DNA of 64,000 bases from assembly GCF_049670895.1 (NCBI RefSeq), contig NZ_CP187170.1. One strand, written 5' to 3'. Under the pieces are notes generated by a model. It ran no database searches and was not told the DNA's origin. It saw only the letters and a list, made by a program, of their open reading frames with translations. This document shows positions 1 through 10,600 of this stretch, one piece after another (the first letter of the stretch is position 1; every line of letters begins with the position of its first letter). The translations under genes and the position numbers were made by a program. Origin of the DNA: Pasteurella sp049670895. Its GTDB lineage: Bacteria > Pseudomonadota > Gammaproteobacteria > Enterobacterales > Pasteurellaceae.

Positions 1-332
1 CAATTGGTTTGTAGGGCTTCACGGGCAAGATTTGCCGCAAAAACCGCTTCTTCTGCCGTTTTGGCACCTGAGGTATTCGGCAGTAATTTTACGCCAATGT
101 CTAATAATGGGCTGAGAATATCATCATTTTTTTGTGCTAAATTAATGCGTTTCATCGCCATGGTGGCGAGTTGCGAGCCTGATTCAGCAATGCTTTGTTG
201 CATGAGTGTGGCATTGGCAAATTTGCCAGTGCCTGTAAATAAGCGAGACTGAAAAGTAGTATCGGCAATGGTTAATGGATCGCACAACGGTGTAGAAGGC
301 GACGTAGAAAGCGGAGTAGAAAGCGTTGTCAT
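1..332 (-). CDS. thiG: Thiazole synthase ThiG, N-terminal part (cut by window edge)
   Basis: ThiG forms the thiazole phosphate ring of thiamin from deoxyxylulose phosphate, dehydroglycine and the sulfur carried by ThiS. About 110 N-terminal residues are present, starting at the ATG at 332, and the gene runs off the left edge. After a Ser/Thr/Pro-rich lead of about 20 residues, the sequence follows the family closely: LFTGTGKF near residue 40, MAMKR, and LLPNTSGAKTAEEAVF near residue 85. It lies 26 bp after thiS in the same direction, so it is the last visible gene of the riboswitch-controlled thiC-thiF-thiS-thiG operon. The N-terminal lead before LTIADTTF is longer than in E. coli ThiG, so an internal start is possible, though I see no other ATG before the conserved part. 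Confidence 0.93.
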   Translation of the reverse strand, partial: MTTLSTPLSTSPSTPLCDPLTIADTTFQSRLFTGTGKFANATLMQQSIAESGSQLATMAMKRINLAQKNDDILSPLLDIGVKLLPNTSGAKTAEEAVFAANLAREALQTN

Positions 333-358
333 CGTAATATCCTTATGAATTAAGTGGA

Positions 359-559
359 TCAACCGCCTGCAATGGCACGGAAGACGGTTAAGCGATCGCC
401 CGCTTGTAAGCGGTAATGTTCCCATTCTGTACGGGGTAAAATTTGTTGATTAATGGCAACAGCTAATCCTTGTGGGTTGAGTTGTTGCCGTTGAATAAGT
501 TGTTGCACTGAAAGCGTTTCGTCCAGTTCTTGTAATTCATCATTGAAATAAATATGCAT
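359..559 (-). CDS. thiS: Sulfur carrier protein ThiS
   Basis: This small ubiquitin-like protein is 66 residues long, the normal family length. Its C-terminal Gly-Gly is the residue pair adenylated by ThiF and then converted to the thiocarboxylate that donates sulfur to ThiG. The sequence ends FRAIAGG, and the LTVFRAIAGG tail is diagnostic. It begins 9 bp after the thiF stop and is followed by thiG, so the three are almost certainly co-translated. The short length and the GG end make the call safe despite low conservation elsewhere. Confidence 0.95.
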   Translation of the reverse strand: MHIYFNDELQELDETLSVQQLIQRQQLNPQGLAVAINQQILPRTEWEHYRLQAGDRLTVFRAIAGG

Positions 560-568
560 TGGGTGTCC

Positions 569-1324
569 TTATTTTGTGGGCGATTGACAAATAGGGCAGT
601 GAGGTTGCGGGCGTAAATATAAGGTTTGCCATGTGAGCTGTTTGCCATCAAATAGGGTTAATTTTCCTGCACTGGAAAGGGGTAAGCCTAACAGATATTT
701 GAGGGCTTCAAGGGCTTGTAAACAGCCTATTGTGCCGACAATCGGGGCGAGAATCCCTGCTGTTTTGCAGGTTAAATGTGGCAGTTCCTGATCAGGGTAT
801 AAACAAGCATAACAACCATGTTGGGCATAATTCACCAAGCTAAATAATTGTCCTGAAAACCCGACAGCAGCGCCTGAGATCAGGGGCTTGTTTTGCTTCA
901 CACAGGCTTGATTAACTTGATGACGTGTTGACATATTATCCGAACAATCCAACACCACATCTACCTTACTGACCCAATGATGGAGTTGTGCTAAATCTAA
1001 CTGCCGATGGATCGTAACCAGTTCAACATGGGGATTCACCGCAGATAAACGAGCTTTCGCTACCTGTGTTTTTGCCTGTTTAATGTGATTTGTTTGGTAT
1101 AAAAATTGACGAGGCAAATTGCTGATATCCACCTCATCGAAATCAGCAAGATAGAGTTTGCCCACCCCTGAGGCGGCTAAATATTGTGCCACGGGTGAAC
1201 CTAATCCGCCCAAGCCCACGATTAAAACGCGACTTTGTTTGAGACGGGTTTGACCTTCGATACCGCATTCCTCTAACAATAATTGCCTGCTATAACGAAG
1301 AAATTCTTGGTCTGATAACACCAT
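569..1324 (-). CDS. thiF: ThiS adenylyltransferase ThiF
   Basis: This E1-like enzyme adenylates the C-terminal glycine of ThiS for thiamin thiazole synthesis. The 251-residue protein has the nucleotide-binding loop GLGGLGS at residues 37-43. It has two CxxC pairs (Cys171/174 and Cys243/246) that fit the structural zinc site, and Cys186 in CKTAG matches the conserved family cysteine. An in-frame ATG at 1357 would add 11 residues. I prefer the ATG at 1324 because a good AAGGA-type ribosome site lies about 9 bases before it and the product then aligns with E. coli ThiF, whose N-terminus also begins just before the FLRYSRQ-like motif. It sits between thiC and thiS. Confidence 0.93.
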   Translation of the reverse strand: MVLSDQEFLRYSRQLLLEECGIEGQTRLKQSRVLIVGLGGLGSPVAQYLAASGVGKLYLADFDEVDISNLPRQFLYQTNHIKQAKTQVAKARLSAVNPHVELVTIHRQLDLAQLHHWVSKVDVVLDCSDNMSTRHQVNQACVKQNKPLISGAAVGFSGQLFSLVNYAQHGCYACLYPDQELPHLTCKTAGILAPIVGTIGCLQALEALKYLLGLPLSSAGKLTLFDGKQLTWQTLYLRPQPHCPICQSPTK

Positions 1325-1418
1325 GTTTTGTGTCCTTGTTAAAATGGGTGAATGCATTTGCTTGCCTTAAGTAAAATGGTGTGAAAATGCACCGCACTTT
1401 TGGGCAAAGCGAGACAAT

Positions 1419-1440
1419 AATAGGGGCATTTTCCCCTATT
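1419..1440 (-). terminator. Hairpin between thiC and thiF (attenuator or processing site)
   Basis: A perfect 8-bp stem (AATAGGGG / CCCCTATT) with a 6-base loop lies just after the thiC stop codon. On the minus strand it is followed only by a weak T-containing stretch, so a partial terminator or RNA-stability hairpin that lowers thiF-S-G relative to thiC fits better than a full stop. A USS copy (1391-1399) lies a little further downstream. Confidence 0.4.
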
Positions 1441-1453
1441 CTTTACGCTGACT

Positions 1454-3400
1454 TTATTGCAAATGCTGCGTTTGATGATAAATTTCACCGCCCTTTTCAC
1501 GGAATTTTTCTGCCATTTCACGCAATCCAGCGGCTTGCGTTTCGGCTTGGTGTTGAGCCTCTTCTGCCACATTCACCACTTCAATGCTTTCCAAGCTTTT
1601 CGCATAATCACGCACTTCTTGGGTGATTTTCATTGAGCAGAATTTTGGTCCACACATTGAACAGAAATGGGCGACTTTGCCTGATTCTTGTGGCAAGGTT
1701 TCATCGTGGTAGGCACGTGCGGTTTCAGGATCGAGAGAAAGGTTAAATTGATCTTCCCAACGGAATTCAAAACGGGCTTTTGACATGGCATTATCACGAA
1801 TTTGTGCCGCTGGGTGTCCTTTGGCTAAATCCGCAGCGTGGGCAGCGATTTTGTAGGTGATCAGCCCTTGTTTAACATCCTCTTTGTCAGGCAAGCCTAA
1901 ATGTTCTTTCGGCGTTACATAGCAAAGCATCGCACAGCCAAACCAGCCGATCATCGCCGCCCCAATACCTGAGGTGAAATGGTCATAGCCTGGGGCAATA
2001 TCAGTAGTCAGTGGCCCTAAGGTATAGAAAGGGGCTTCGTGGCAATGTTCAAGTTCTTCGGTCATATTGCGTTGGATCATATGCATTGGAATATGCCCCG
2101 GCCCTTCGATCATCACTTGCACATCATATTCCCACGCAATTTTGGTGAGTTCGCCTAAGGTGTAAAGCTCGGAAAATTGTGCTTCATCATTAGCATCTTG
2201 AATAGAACCTGGGCGTAAGCCATCGCCTAAAGACAGCGACACATCATAGCTGGCACAAATTTCACAGATTTCACGGAAATGTTCATACAAGAAATTTTCC
2301 TGATGATGCGACAAGCACCATTTCGCCATAATGGAACCGCCACGAGAAACAATGCCCGTCAAGCGTTTGGCGGTCATCGGCACATAACGCAACAAGGTGC
2401 CCGCGTGAATGGTGAAATAATCCACCCCTTGCTCCGCTTGTTCAATAATGGTGTCTTTGAAAATTTCCCAAGTGAGATTTTCCGCCACACCATTGACCTT
2501 TTCTAAGGCTTGATAAAGTGGCACCGTCCCAATGGGCACAGGGCTGTTGCGAATGATCCATTCCCTTGTTTCGTGGATATTTCGCCCCGTGGACAAATCC
2601 ATCACCGTATCCGCCCCCCAACGGGTTGCCCACACCAATTTTTCCACTTCTTCTTCAATGGATGAAGTTACCGCAGAGTTACCAATATTGGCATTGACTT
2701 TCACTAAGAAATTACGCCCGATGATCATCGGTTCTAATTCAGGATGATTGATATTACAAGGAATAATCGCACGCCCTGCCGCCACTTCTTGTCGCACAAA
2801 TTCAGGGGTGATTTTATCAGGAATGTTTGCACCAAACGCTTGTCCTAAATGTTGTTGCAAAAGCACCGCACTTTTCACTCGCTCACGCCCCATATTTTCA
2901 CGCAGAGCGATAAATTCCATTTCAGGGGTGATAATACCTTGTTTGGCATAATGCATTTGTGTCACTCGCTTGCCTACTTTGGCACGTCGTACTTGATGTT
3001 TCAGTTGAAAACGCAGCTCGTCCAAAGTGCGGTCATTTTGGCGTAAATTCGCATAATCGGAACTCAACGCCGACAATTGCTCCGTGTCATCACGTTCAAT
3101 GATCCAATTTTCACGACAAGCAGGAATGCCTTTGGTGACATCAATCTCTTTTTGCTCATCACCATAGACGCCAGCGGTATCGTAAATCGGAATGGATTCG
3201 TTAGGTTCATATTGCGGATTTTTTTTGTCGCCACCCACAAGGGTTGGGCTTAAGTGAATTTCTCGCATCGGCACTTGAATATCCGCCCGAGAACCTTGCA
3301 GATAAATGCGAGAAGAATTGGGATGTTGATGTCCTTTTAAATTATGAATAAAGGCTTGTGCCGCTTCACGTTTTTCACGGCGAGTTGTAACTTTTGACAT
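1454..3400 (-). CDS. thiC: Phosphomethylpyrimidine synthase ThiC
   Basis: ThiC is the radical-SAM enzyme that rearranges aminoimidazole ribotide into hydroxymethylpyrimidine phosphate, the pyrimidine half of thiamin. The 648-residue protein carries the C-terminal cluster motif CSMCGPKFC (CxxCxxxxC, about residues 580-588) that binds the [4Fe-4S] cluster. The central core is typical, with MIEGPGHIPMH and SLGDGLRPGS. I take the ATG at 3400; a TTG at 3406 is possible but unnecessary. AAAGG lies about 11 bases upstream. It is the first gene after the TPP riboswitch and contains two USS copies internally. Confidence 0.98.
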   Translation of the reverse strand: MSKVTTRREKREAAQAFIHNLKGHQHPNSSRIYLQGSRADIQVPMREIHLSPTLVGGDKKNPQYEPNESIPIYDTAGVYGDEQKEIDVTKGIPACRENWIIERDDTEQLSALSSDYANLRQNDRTLDELRFQLKHQVRRAKVGKRVTQMHYAKQGIITPEMEFIALRENMGRERVKSAVLLQQHLGQAFGANIPDKITPEFVRQEVAAGRAIIPCNINHPELEPMIIGRNFLVKVNANIGNSAVTSSIEEEVEKLVWATRWGADTVMDLSTGRNIHETREWIIRNSPVPIGTVPLYQALEKVNGVAENLTWEIFKDTIIEQAEQGVDYFTIHAGTLLRYVPMTAKRLTGIVSRGGSIMAKWCLSHHQENFLYEHFREICEICASYDVSLSLGDGLRPGSIQDANDEAQFSELYTLGELTKIAWEYDVQVMIEGPGHIPMHMIQRNMTEELEHCHEAPFYTLGPLTTDIAPGYDHFTSGIGAAMIGWFGCAMLCYVTPKEHLGLPDKEDVKQGLITYKIAAHAADLAKGHPAAQIRDNAMSKARFEFRWEDQFNLSLDPETARAYHDETLPQESGKVAHFCSMCGPKFCSMKITQEVRDYAKSLESIEVVNVAEEAQHQAETQAAGLREMAEKFREKGGEIYHQTQHLQ

Positions 3401-3508
3401 AAGCAAATATACCTTTTATGTAGTGAGAAAGTAAATTGCTTGTTGAAGTGAGGGAGGGGAAATCATCGTATCACAACGGCGGGCTTGCAAAATGCAGGCA
3501 ACACGCAA

Positions 3509-3517
3509 AAGTGCGGT
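3509..3517 (+). repeat. DNA uptake signal sequence between riboswitch and thiC
   Basis: An exact AAGTGCGGT core, flanked by A-rich sequence, sits in the leader between the riboswitch and thiC. It is one of more than thirty copies in the window and marks the host as a Hin-type USS Pasteurellaceae member. Confidence 0.9.
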
Positions 3518-3535
3518 CTCATTTTGATGAATTTT

Positions 3536-3616
3536 ACTTGTTCCCTACGCAGGTATTAACCCAACAGGTTCGACGGATCCCAATATGGTCTCAGCTCGAA
3601 AGCACTCCGACAAGTG
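3536..3616 (-). promoter_or_regulatory. TPP riboswitch (THI element) upstream of thiC
   Basis: Reading the minus strand from 3616, the sequence shows the hallmark blocks of the thiamin-pyrophosphate aptamer in order: CGGAGTGC, then GCTGAGA, then GGATCCGTCGAACCTG, then GGTTAATACCTGCGTAGGGA. The CTGAGA and ACCTG / TAATACCTGCG blocks form the conserved TPP pocket. It lies about 135 bp before the thiC start. I see no strong terminator hairpin with a T-run between the aptamer and thiC, so control is probably at translation initiation, as is usual for enterobacterial and Pasteurellaceae thiC leaders. Confidence 0.95.
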
Positions 3617-3624
3617 AAAAGGAG

Positions 3625-4641
3625 TATAAAGGGAAATGGATAAAAAAGCGAAAAGAAAAGGGGATTAAATGAAAAAAATGTGAAGCATTTCACAAAGTCA
3701 TTGATGTTTTTATGTACAAAACGGAATGAAAAAGTCTGTCAATTTTTCTGTTTTCTGCCGAGAGGATTATCTCGCTGAAGCCTTTTCTGGCTTGGTTTCA
3801 CCCCTCTTTTTTGTCAAATTTATCAAATTAAAAAAAACTGTTGCACTATCACACCTATTTTTTTATTTTTTGAACTTCATAAAAAATTCCCCTCGTTATT
3901 TTTGAATTTTCCATCATACATATCGCAAATTCGATTTTGCAAAGACTTTGCTTATTTTAAGTCTTACATTTTAAATAAGTCTCACTATAAATAGGGTTTT
4001 TATTATTGATAAATAAGCGATGTTTTTGGGTGTGCTGTTTGATGTGATTGATATTATTTTATATGCTGTTTTTGTGCGTTTTTTATTAAAAATAGACATT
4101 AAAAAATATAAAACTTTACATTTCTTTAAATCTCACAAAATTATTTTGTTTAAGTGATAATCAATGTGGTTGTTTTATTGTCTTTCTCTTTTTTGTTCTT
4201 TTTTATTTTTATTTATCTTTTTGATTATTAAGATATTTTTTGTTTTTCCATACTGGAGTGTTAGTCATGAAATAGATGAGGTGATATTTTCCGTTTTCCT
4301 TTAAAGTAAAATAAGGTATAAAAAATGAAGCGTTTTTGTTCATTTTAGATTTCCATTTTTATCAAAATAAATAGCTAAATGAAAATGAAAAAATAGCGAA
4401 AAATTTACATTTTGATGTTTAAGTAAGCACTGTAAAAAATTGTAAATGGCATTGATGAAAACACGGTTTAATAATAAATTTCGAGCCGTTTCAAGGGTTA
4501 TACAACCCGAACGTGATTAGTCAATTTTTTCTATTGAAATATTTTATCTCGCCATGAAGGGCGTCATAGCAGGCTGCTTGTTATATTGATGTTGTTTTTT
4601 TGCATATAACATTTCGGCTATTTAGCTTAAGGAATCTTATT
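3625..4641. other. Long AT-rich gap between thiC leader and adhesin gene
   Basis: About one kilobase with no convincing reading frame. It is very AT-rich, with many T-runs and A-runs. It must hold the outward-facing promoters of the riboswitch-thiC transcript and of the giant adhesin. Two small hairpins sit side by side at 3759-3774 and 3778-3793; beyond them I see no repeat array of the kind used for phase variation. Confidence 0.6.
3759..3793. other. Two adjacent short hairpins
   Basis: CGAGA/TCTCG (loop of 6) and AAGCC/GGCTT (loop of 6) lie four bases apart in otherwise structure-poor AT-rich DNA. The second is followed on the plus strand by a pyrimidine-rich stretch ending in six Ts (about 3804-3812). 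A small RNA or the 3' end of one is possible, but there is no further support. Confidence 0.25.
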
Positions 4642-7600
4642 ATGAATCAAATCTATAAAGTCATTTGGAGTCATACTCTAAATACCTTCGTCGTTGTTTC
4701 TGAACTTGCAAAAGGATATGCAAAATCTTCCTCTAACTCAAATTCACACAACATCAATCTTTCAACCTCGAAGTTTACCCCGATCTTTAAATTAACGGCA
4801 CTTAGCTTAGTGCTTGGGGCATCTTTATCAGCCAATGCTTATGTGGCGATTGAACGTGCTGAAAACGGCATGATCAAACAAGGTAATGCGAATGCCAGCC
4901 TTTCTTACGGAGAAGCGGGTACACACCCATTTGATTATTTCAATCCAGGCAACAAATCTTATGCTGACAAAAATCAGCGTGGTCCTTATTCTTATAAAAA
5001 TCAAGACGTATACGATGATCGCACAGCATTTGGTATTGCCATTGGTAGAAACAGTAATGCCGTTAAACCAAATCCAGATCGCTATGGTAGCAAAAATCCA
5101 AGTAATTCAAACGGGATCGCTATTGGTGATTACAGTAGAGCAACGGGTGGTTTAGCCATTGCGTTAGGGAGCTTTTCACACGCAACAGATGTCGGTGGCG
5201 TGGCGTTAGGGACCTCTGCACGTGCAGATGGCTTTAACTCTCTTTCTGTGATGCGTCAATCTGCGGCTATTGGTGATTATTCTGCGGCGATTGGTTCTGT
5301 TGCTTGGGCAAATGGAACAGCAAGCTTAGCGTTAGGTGCATCAGCAACCACGTTTGGTAATCAATCTATTGCCATTGGTAGCGTTTCACCACAAACCTTA
5401 CCTGCCGATGCGGGCGGTGGTATTCCAACTAAAAAAACAAAATATGATGGTTTAAACCGCACACAAACCAATGGTGATAACTCAATTGCTATGGGGACTG
5501 GGGCAAAAACAAATGGTCATAACTCTTTCGCCATTGGTTCTGGTGCAGAAACTGGTGAGTTTGTTGTTAGACATGATACTTATTTAAACGAATACATCAC
5601 TGAAGCAAACAAAACTAAAAGTGCACAAGGTGCCATTGCACTAGGTGTTAAAGCTAAAGCAAGAGCTAATCAATCAGCTGCCTTTGGTGAAAATGCATTA
5701 GCCAATGCAAGCAGTGCAATGGCATTTGGTTCAAATTCTAGTGCAACAGGTGTGGATGCCATTGCCGTTGGGGTACAAGCAAAAGCTTTAAGAGATGATT
5801 CAATTGCCTTTGGTTACAATGCGAATGCAAGCTATGTAAAAGCCATTTCTATTGGTTCTAACTCAATTGCGAACAATGAAAACACCACTGCTATTGGTGT
5901 GTCTGCCAAAGCAACACATAAAGACAGCGTGGCATTAGGTACCCATTCAATTACTGATCAAGTACATAAAACTGCAAACTATACTGTAAATGGTCACACT
6001 CACCACTTTGCGGGTGCGGATCCTATTGGCACCGTCAGTGTGGGTGGCAATGGTAAAGTGCGTACTATCACTAATGTTGGTGCGGGTCGTATTTCAAACA
6101 CGTCTACCGATGCGATTAATGGTAGCCAATTATATGCTGTTGCCGCAGAAGTTGGTAAAGGCTGGACGTTAACCACAGGTAAAGAAAATGGTGGTGAAGC
6201 GACTGGCACATCAAACCAAAATGTGAAATTAGGCGATACAGTTACGGTTAAAGCGGGTAAAAATATCAAGGTTCAGCAAGCGGGTTCTACCATCACTGTC
6301 GCTACCCAAGAGAATGTCAGTTTTAACCATGTAAACGCAGCCCATTTAAATGTGACTGGCACAGCTAACGTGAAAGATTTGGCAGCCAGTGGCAATACCA
6401 CGGTTAATCACTTCACTGTGAAACAAGGTGGAAATATCAATATGGGTGGCAACCGTGTGACTAATATCGGTACACCAACTCACGATAGCGATGCAACAAC
6501 GAAAAAATATGTTGATGATGGTCGAACAGTGGTTAAATCAACAGATAATTCTGTCACGATTAATACAACAACTGTTAATGGTGCGAAGGTTTACGATTTA
6601 AAAGTCCGTGTACAAGGTCAAGCTGTACCAGCGGGCGAGTTTAAATATAAAGGTGATAATAATCAGGTGGTGTCTACTTCATTATCTACCCCTGTGCATT
6701 TTAAAGGCACAGCAGATGAAATTACCACAGAAGCTCAAAATGGTAGTGTCACCTTCAAATTAGCGGAAAAAGCAAAAAAATCTTTAGAGAAAGCAGATTC
6801 TGCCGTACAAGACTTTACGGTAGGTTCAGGTAACGGTGCAAATGGCAATAAAATCACTGTAAATAAAAACAATAAACACTTTGATATTGCTGGCACAGCA
6901 GATTATGTCACCACAGCGATTACAGGTAATAAATTAACTGTTGGTTTGGGTCAAAAAGCAAAAGAAGCTATTGATGGTGTCACCTCTAACACAATTAAGG
7001 TGACTGGCGGAAATACTCAGGCTAACTCATTCGCTGTTAAAAACGGTGGTGATATTAAAGTTGTTGCGAAGAAAAACAATTCAGACATTATTGAAGTTGG
7101 TGCAGATACTGCATTAAAAGCAATCACGGTAGGGATTAACCAAACTAACTTTGATAATGCTGTAACCAACAACCGCCAAGTACAAGAAAACAAAAACAAA
7201 TTAACGACGTTAACAGCTAAAGTTACTCAAAATACTCAACAGATTGAAAACGGTTGGGAATTACAAGTCAATGGCTCTAAAGTGAAAGACGTTAAACCAA
7301 CTGATAGAAAAGCTAACTTTAAAGCAGGCGATAATATTGTTTTAAGTAATGACGGTAGTGCGGTAAAAATTGCTACTTCTTTAACCCCAACCTTTACAGA
7401 TGCAACTTTTGGCACCAATGGGGATAAAACCGTTATTAATAAAGATGGAATCACGATTTCTAATGGTAACCAGCAAGTTAGTTTAACCCAAGATGGCTTA
7501 AACAATGGTGGTAAGAAAATCACCAATGTTGCACGTGGTGTTAATGATAGTGATGCGGTAACTGTTGCACAGCTCAATGAAATCAAAGCCAAAGCAGGTA

Positions 7601-10600
7601 ACGGCTGGACATTAAAAGTAAATAATCAAAATTCAAGTACTGTCCTTGCTGATAGCCCAGTGAGCTTAAATGATGGTGCAGATAACAATATTAAAGTCGT
7701 CAAAAACGCCAATGACAACAATGTGTCATTCACTTTAAATCCATCTGTGACCTTAGGAAAAGTCAGCAACGGTGCTGATGGCGTTGATGGTGCATTAACT
7801 GTAAATGGTAAAGGTGGTGCTGCGGTTGCATTAAATGGTGCAGATGGCTCTATTTCATTAACAGGTGTTGCTCAAAACGGTGCTAAACCACAAACTACTG
7901 TGAAAGTGGCGAAAGGCCCAGCAGGCGTTGAAGGTGGAAACCAAAAAACACGCTTAACACATACTTCAGAAAATAACCAAGTTGAGTATGTAGCAACCTT
8001 AAATGATGGCTTGAAATTTAAAGGTGATGACAACGCTGTCATTAGCAAAAAATTAAATGAGCAGTTAGAACTTGTTGGTGGTGCAGATCACACTAAATTA
8101 AGTGATCGTAATATTGGTGTGAAATCCAATAATGGCAAATTAGAAATTAAATTAGCCAAAGAACTTGCCAATTTAACCAGTGCAGAATTTGGTGCGGGTA
8201 ACGATAGAACCACATTGAATAAAGATGGCATTGTGATCCACCACGCGATTGCTAACAAACAAGTGACGTTATCAGAGAATGGCTTAAATAACGGTGGTAG
8301 CCAAATTGTGAATGTCGCAAGTGGTTTAGGTAAAAACAAAGATTTATCTACCATCACTGTTAACGATAAAGAATACACCAATGCAGCGAATATCGGTGAT
8401 TTAAAAACAGCCATTGATCATGTGACAAATGCCGGTGCGAAAGGTGGTTTTGGTCTTGTTGATGCAGATGGTCAAGAAGTGAAACAAAACCTCGGTACAG
8501 CAATTAAAGTACAGGGTAAAGACGGAGTTCGTGCAAAAGTTGTTGATACGGTTAACGGTAAAAAAGCACTTGAGATCGGTTTAAATAGCACGGTTTCAAT
8601 TGGTAAAAATAACGAGCCAGGTCAATTAACACTGAAAGGTCAAGATGGTGCGAATGCGATTACACTCAATGGCAAAGATGGCTCAATTGGCTTAAAAGGT
8701 GAAAATGGCATTAACGCCACAATTAAAGTGGGTAATGGTCCGTCTACCCTTGATGGCAATACAGGTGAAAATCAAACACCACGCATGAGCTATACAAATA
8801 AGGGCAAAACAGAATATGTGGCGACCACAAACGATGGCTTGCAATTTGGTGCCAATGCAGGTGCGGTACATAAAGCGAAATTAAACAGCAAAGTAGACAT
8901 TAAAGGTGCTAACAGTAATCAAGATTGGAATAAGTTTGATCAAGGTACAAACTTAATGACTCAGATCAACGGTTCAACAGTCAATATTGCGTTAGCGAAA
9001 GATTTAACTGCTTTAAATAGTGCTACCTTTACAAAACCTGCAAATGCTCAGAATGTCGCAGTGACGACCAAAGTGGAAGGCAATGGCTTAACCATTACAC
9101 CAGCAGCTGGCAATAACGCTCAAGCTGTGACCTTAACGGATAAAGGTTTGAACAACGGTAATAACCAAATTACCCATGTTGCGAGCGGTTTAATGAAAAA
9201 TGGTCAAGTGGTTGAGTTAAGTGCGGCTGAAGGAGACACATTAAAAAATGCAGTTAACGTTCAAGATCTGAAAAATGCGATTAACGCATCAGTTGGAAAC
9301 AGTAGCTGGAACTTGAAAGTTAACAATGGTGAAACGAAAAAAGTTGGTAACAACGAAACTGTTGAGTTTGTAAATGGCGATAATATCGAAATTACAAATA
9401 CAGATAAGAAAATCAAAGTTTCAACAAAATCAGATCTTAATGTAAATACGTTAACTGCAGGTAAACCAAACAAAAACGGTCAAGATGGTATCGATGGTGC
9501 TGTAACTGCACAAGGTAAAGACGGTTCTGCTGTTGCCTTAAATGGTAAAGATGGTTCTATCAGTTTGGCGAGCAAAGGACAAAATGGTAAAGATGCATCT
9601 GCTAATATTAAAGTCAAACAAGGTCAACCTGATGTAAATGGTCAGCCAAGTGAGAAGAAAACACGTATTACTTATCAACCAGTGGCTGCAGATGGTCAAA
9701 ATCAAGGTGAAGCTGAAGAAGTGGCGACCTTAAAAGATGGCTTGAAATTTAAAGGTGATAAAGGTACCGAAGTTGTTAAACAACTTAACCAAACCTTAAG
9801 CATCAAAGGTAACGTGGCAGAAACTGCAGAAGTGACCGATAAAAACTTACGTGTTGATGCTGAAGGTGACGGTTTAGTGCTTAAAATGGCGAAGTCATTA
9901 AAAGAGTTAAAGGATGCAACCTTTGGTGTTGAGAATAGCGACGATAAGTCAGTAATCAACAAAGATGGTTTAACCATTACTGAAGGTGGCAAAACTGTTA
10001 GCTTAACTCAAGACGGCTTAAACAACGGCGGTAACAAAGTTACGAATGTAGCGAGTGGCTTAGATGGTAAAACACTTTCTCAATTAGGTGATAATGCCCC
10101 AGAATTAACAAATGGTGCAAATATCAAAGATCTTAAAGCAGCGATCACTGAAGTCACTTCAGCTGGAAACTTAGGTGGCTTTGGCTTAAAAGATGACAAA
10201 GGTGTCGAAGTTAAACAAAACTTAGGTAAATCTATCGCAATTAAAGGCGATGGAAGTATTACAACCACTGTTATTGATACAAATGGTGAAAAATCGCTTA
10301 AAGTTGGTTTAACTAACCATGTTAGCGTGGGTGATACGACTCAACCTGGTACTATCACCGTGAAAGGCGATGCAAACAAAGATGCGATCGTATTAAACGG
10401 TAAAGATGGTTCTATCGGCTTAAATGGTAAAGATGGTGCGAAAGCTGATATTACCGTAGCCAATGGTCCATCAAAACTCGGTGGTGCAGAGAATCAAAAT
10501 GACACTCCGCGTATTAGCTATACCCCAGAAGGTAGCAATACACCAGAGTTTGTTGCAACCATGAACGATGGCTTAACCTTTGCGGCGAATTCAGGTGAGC

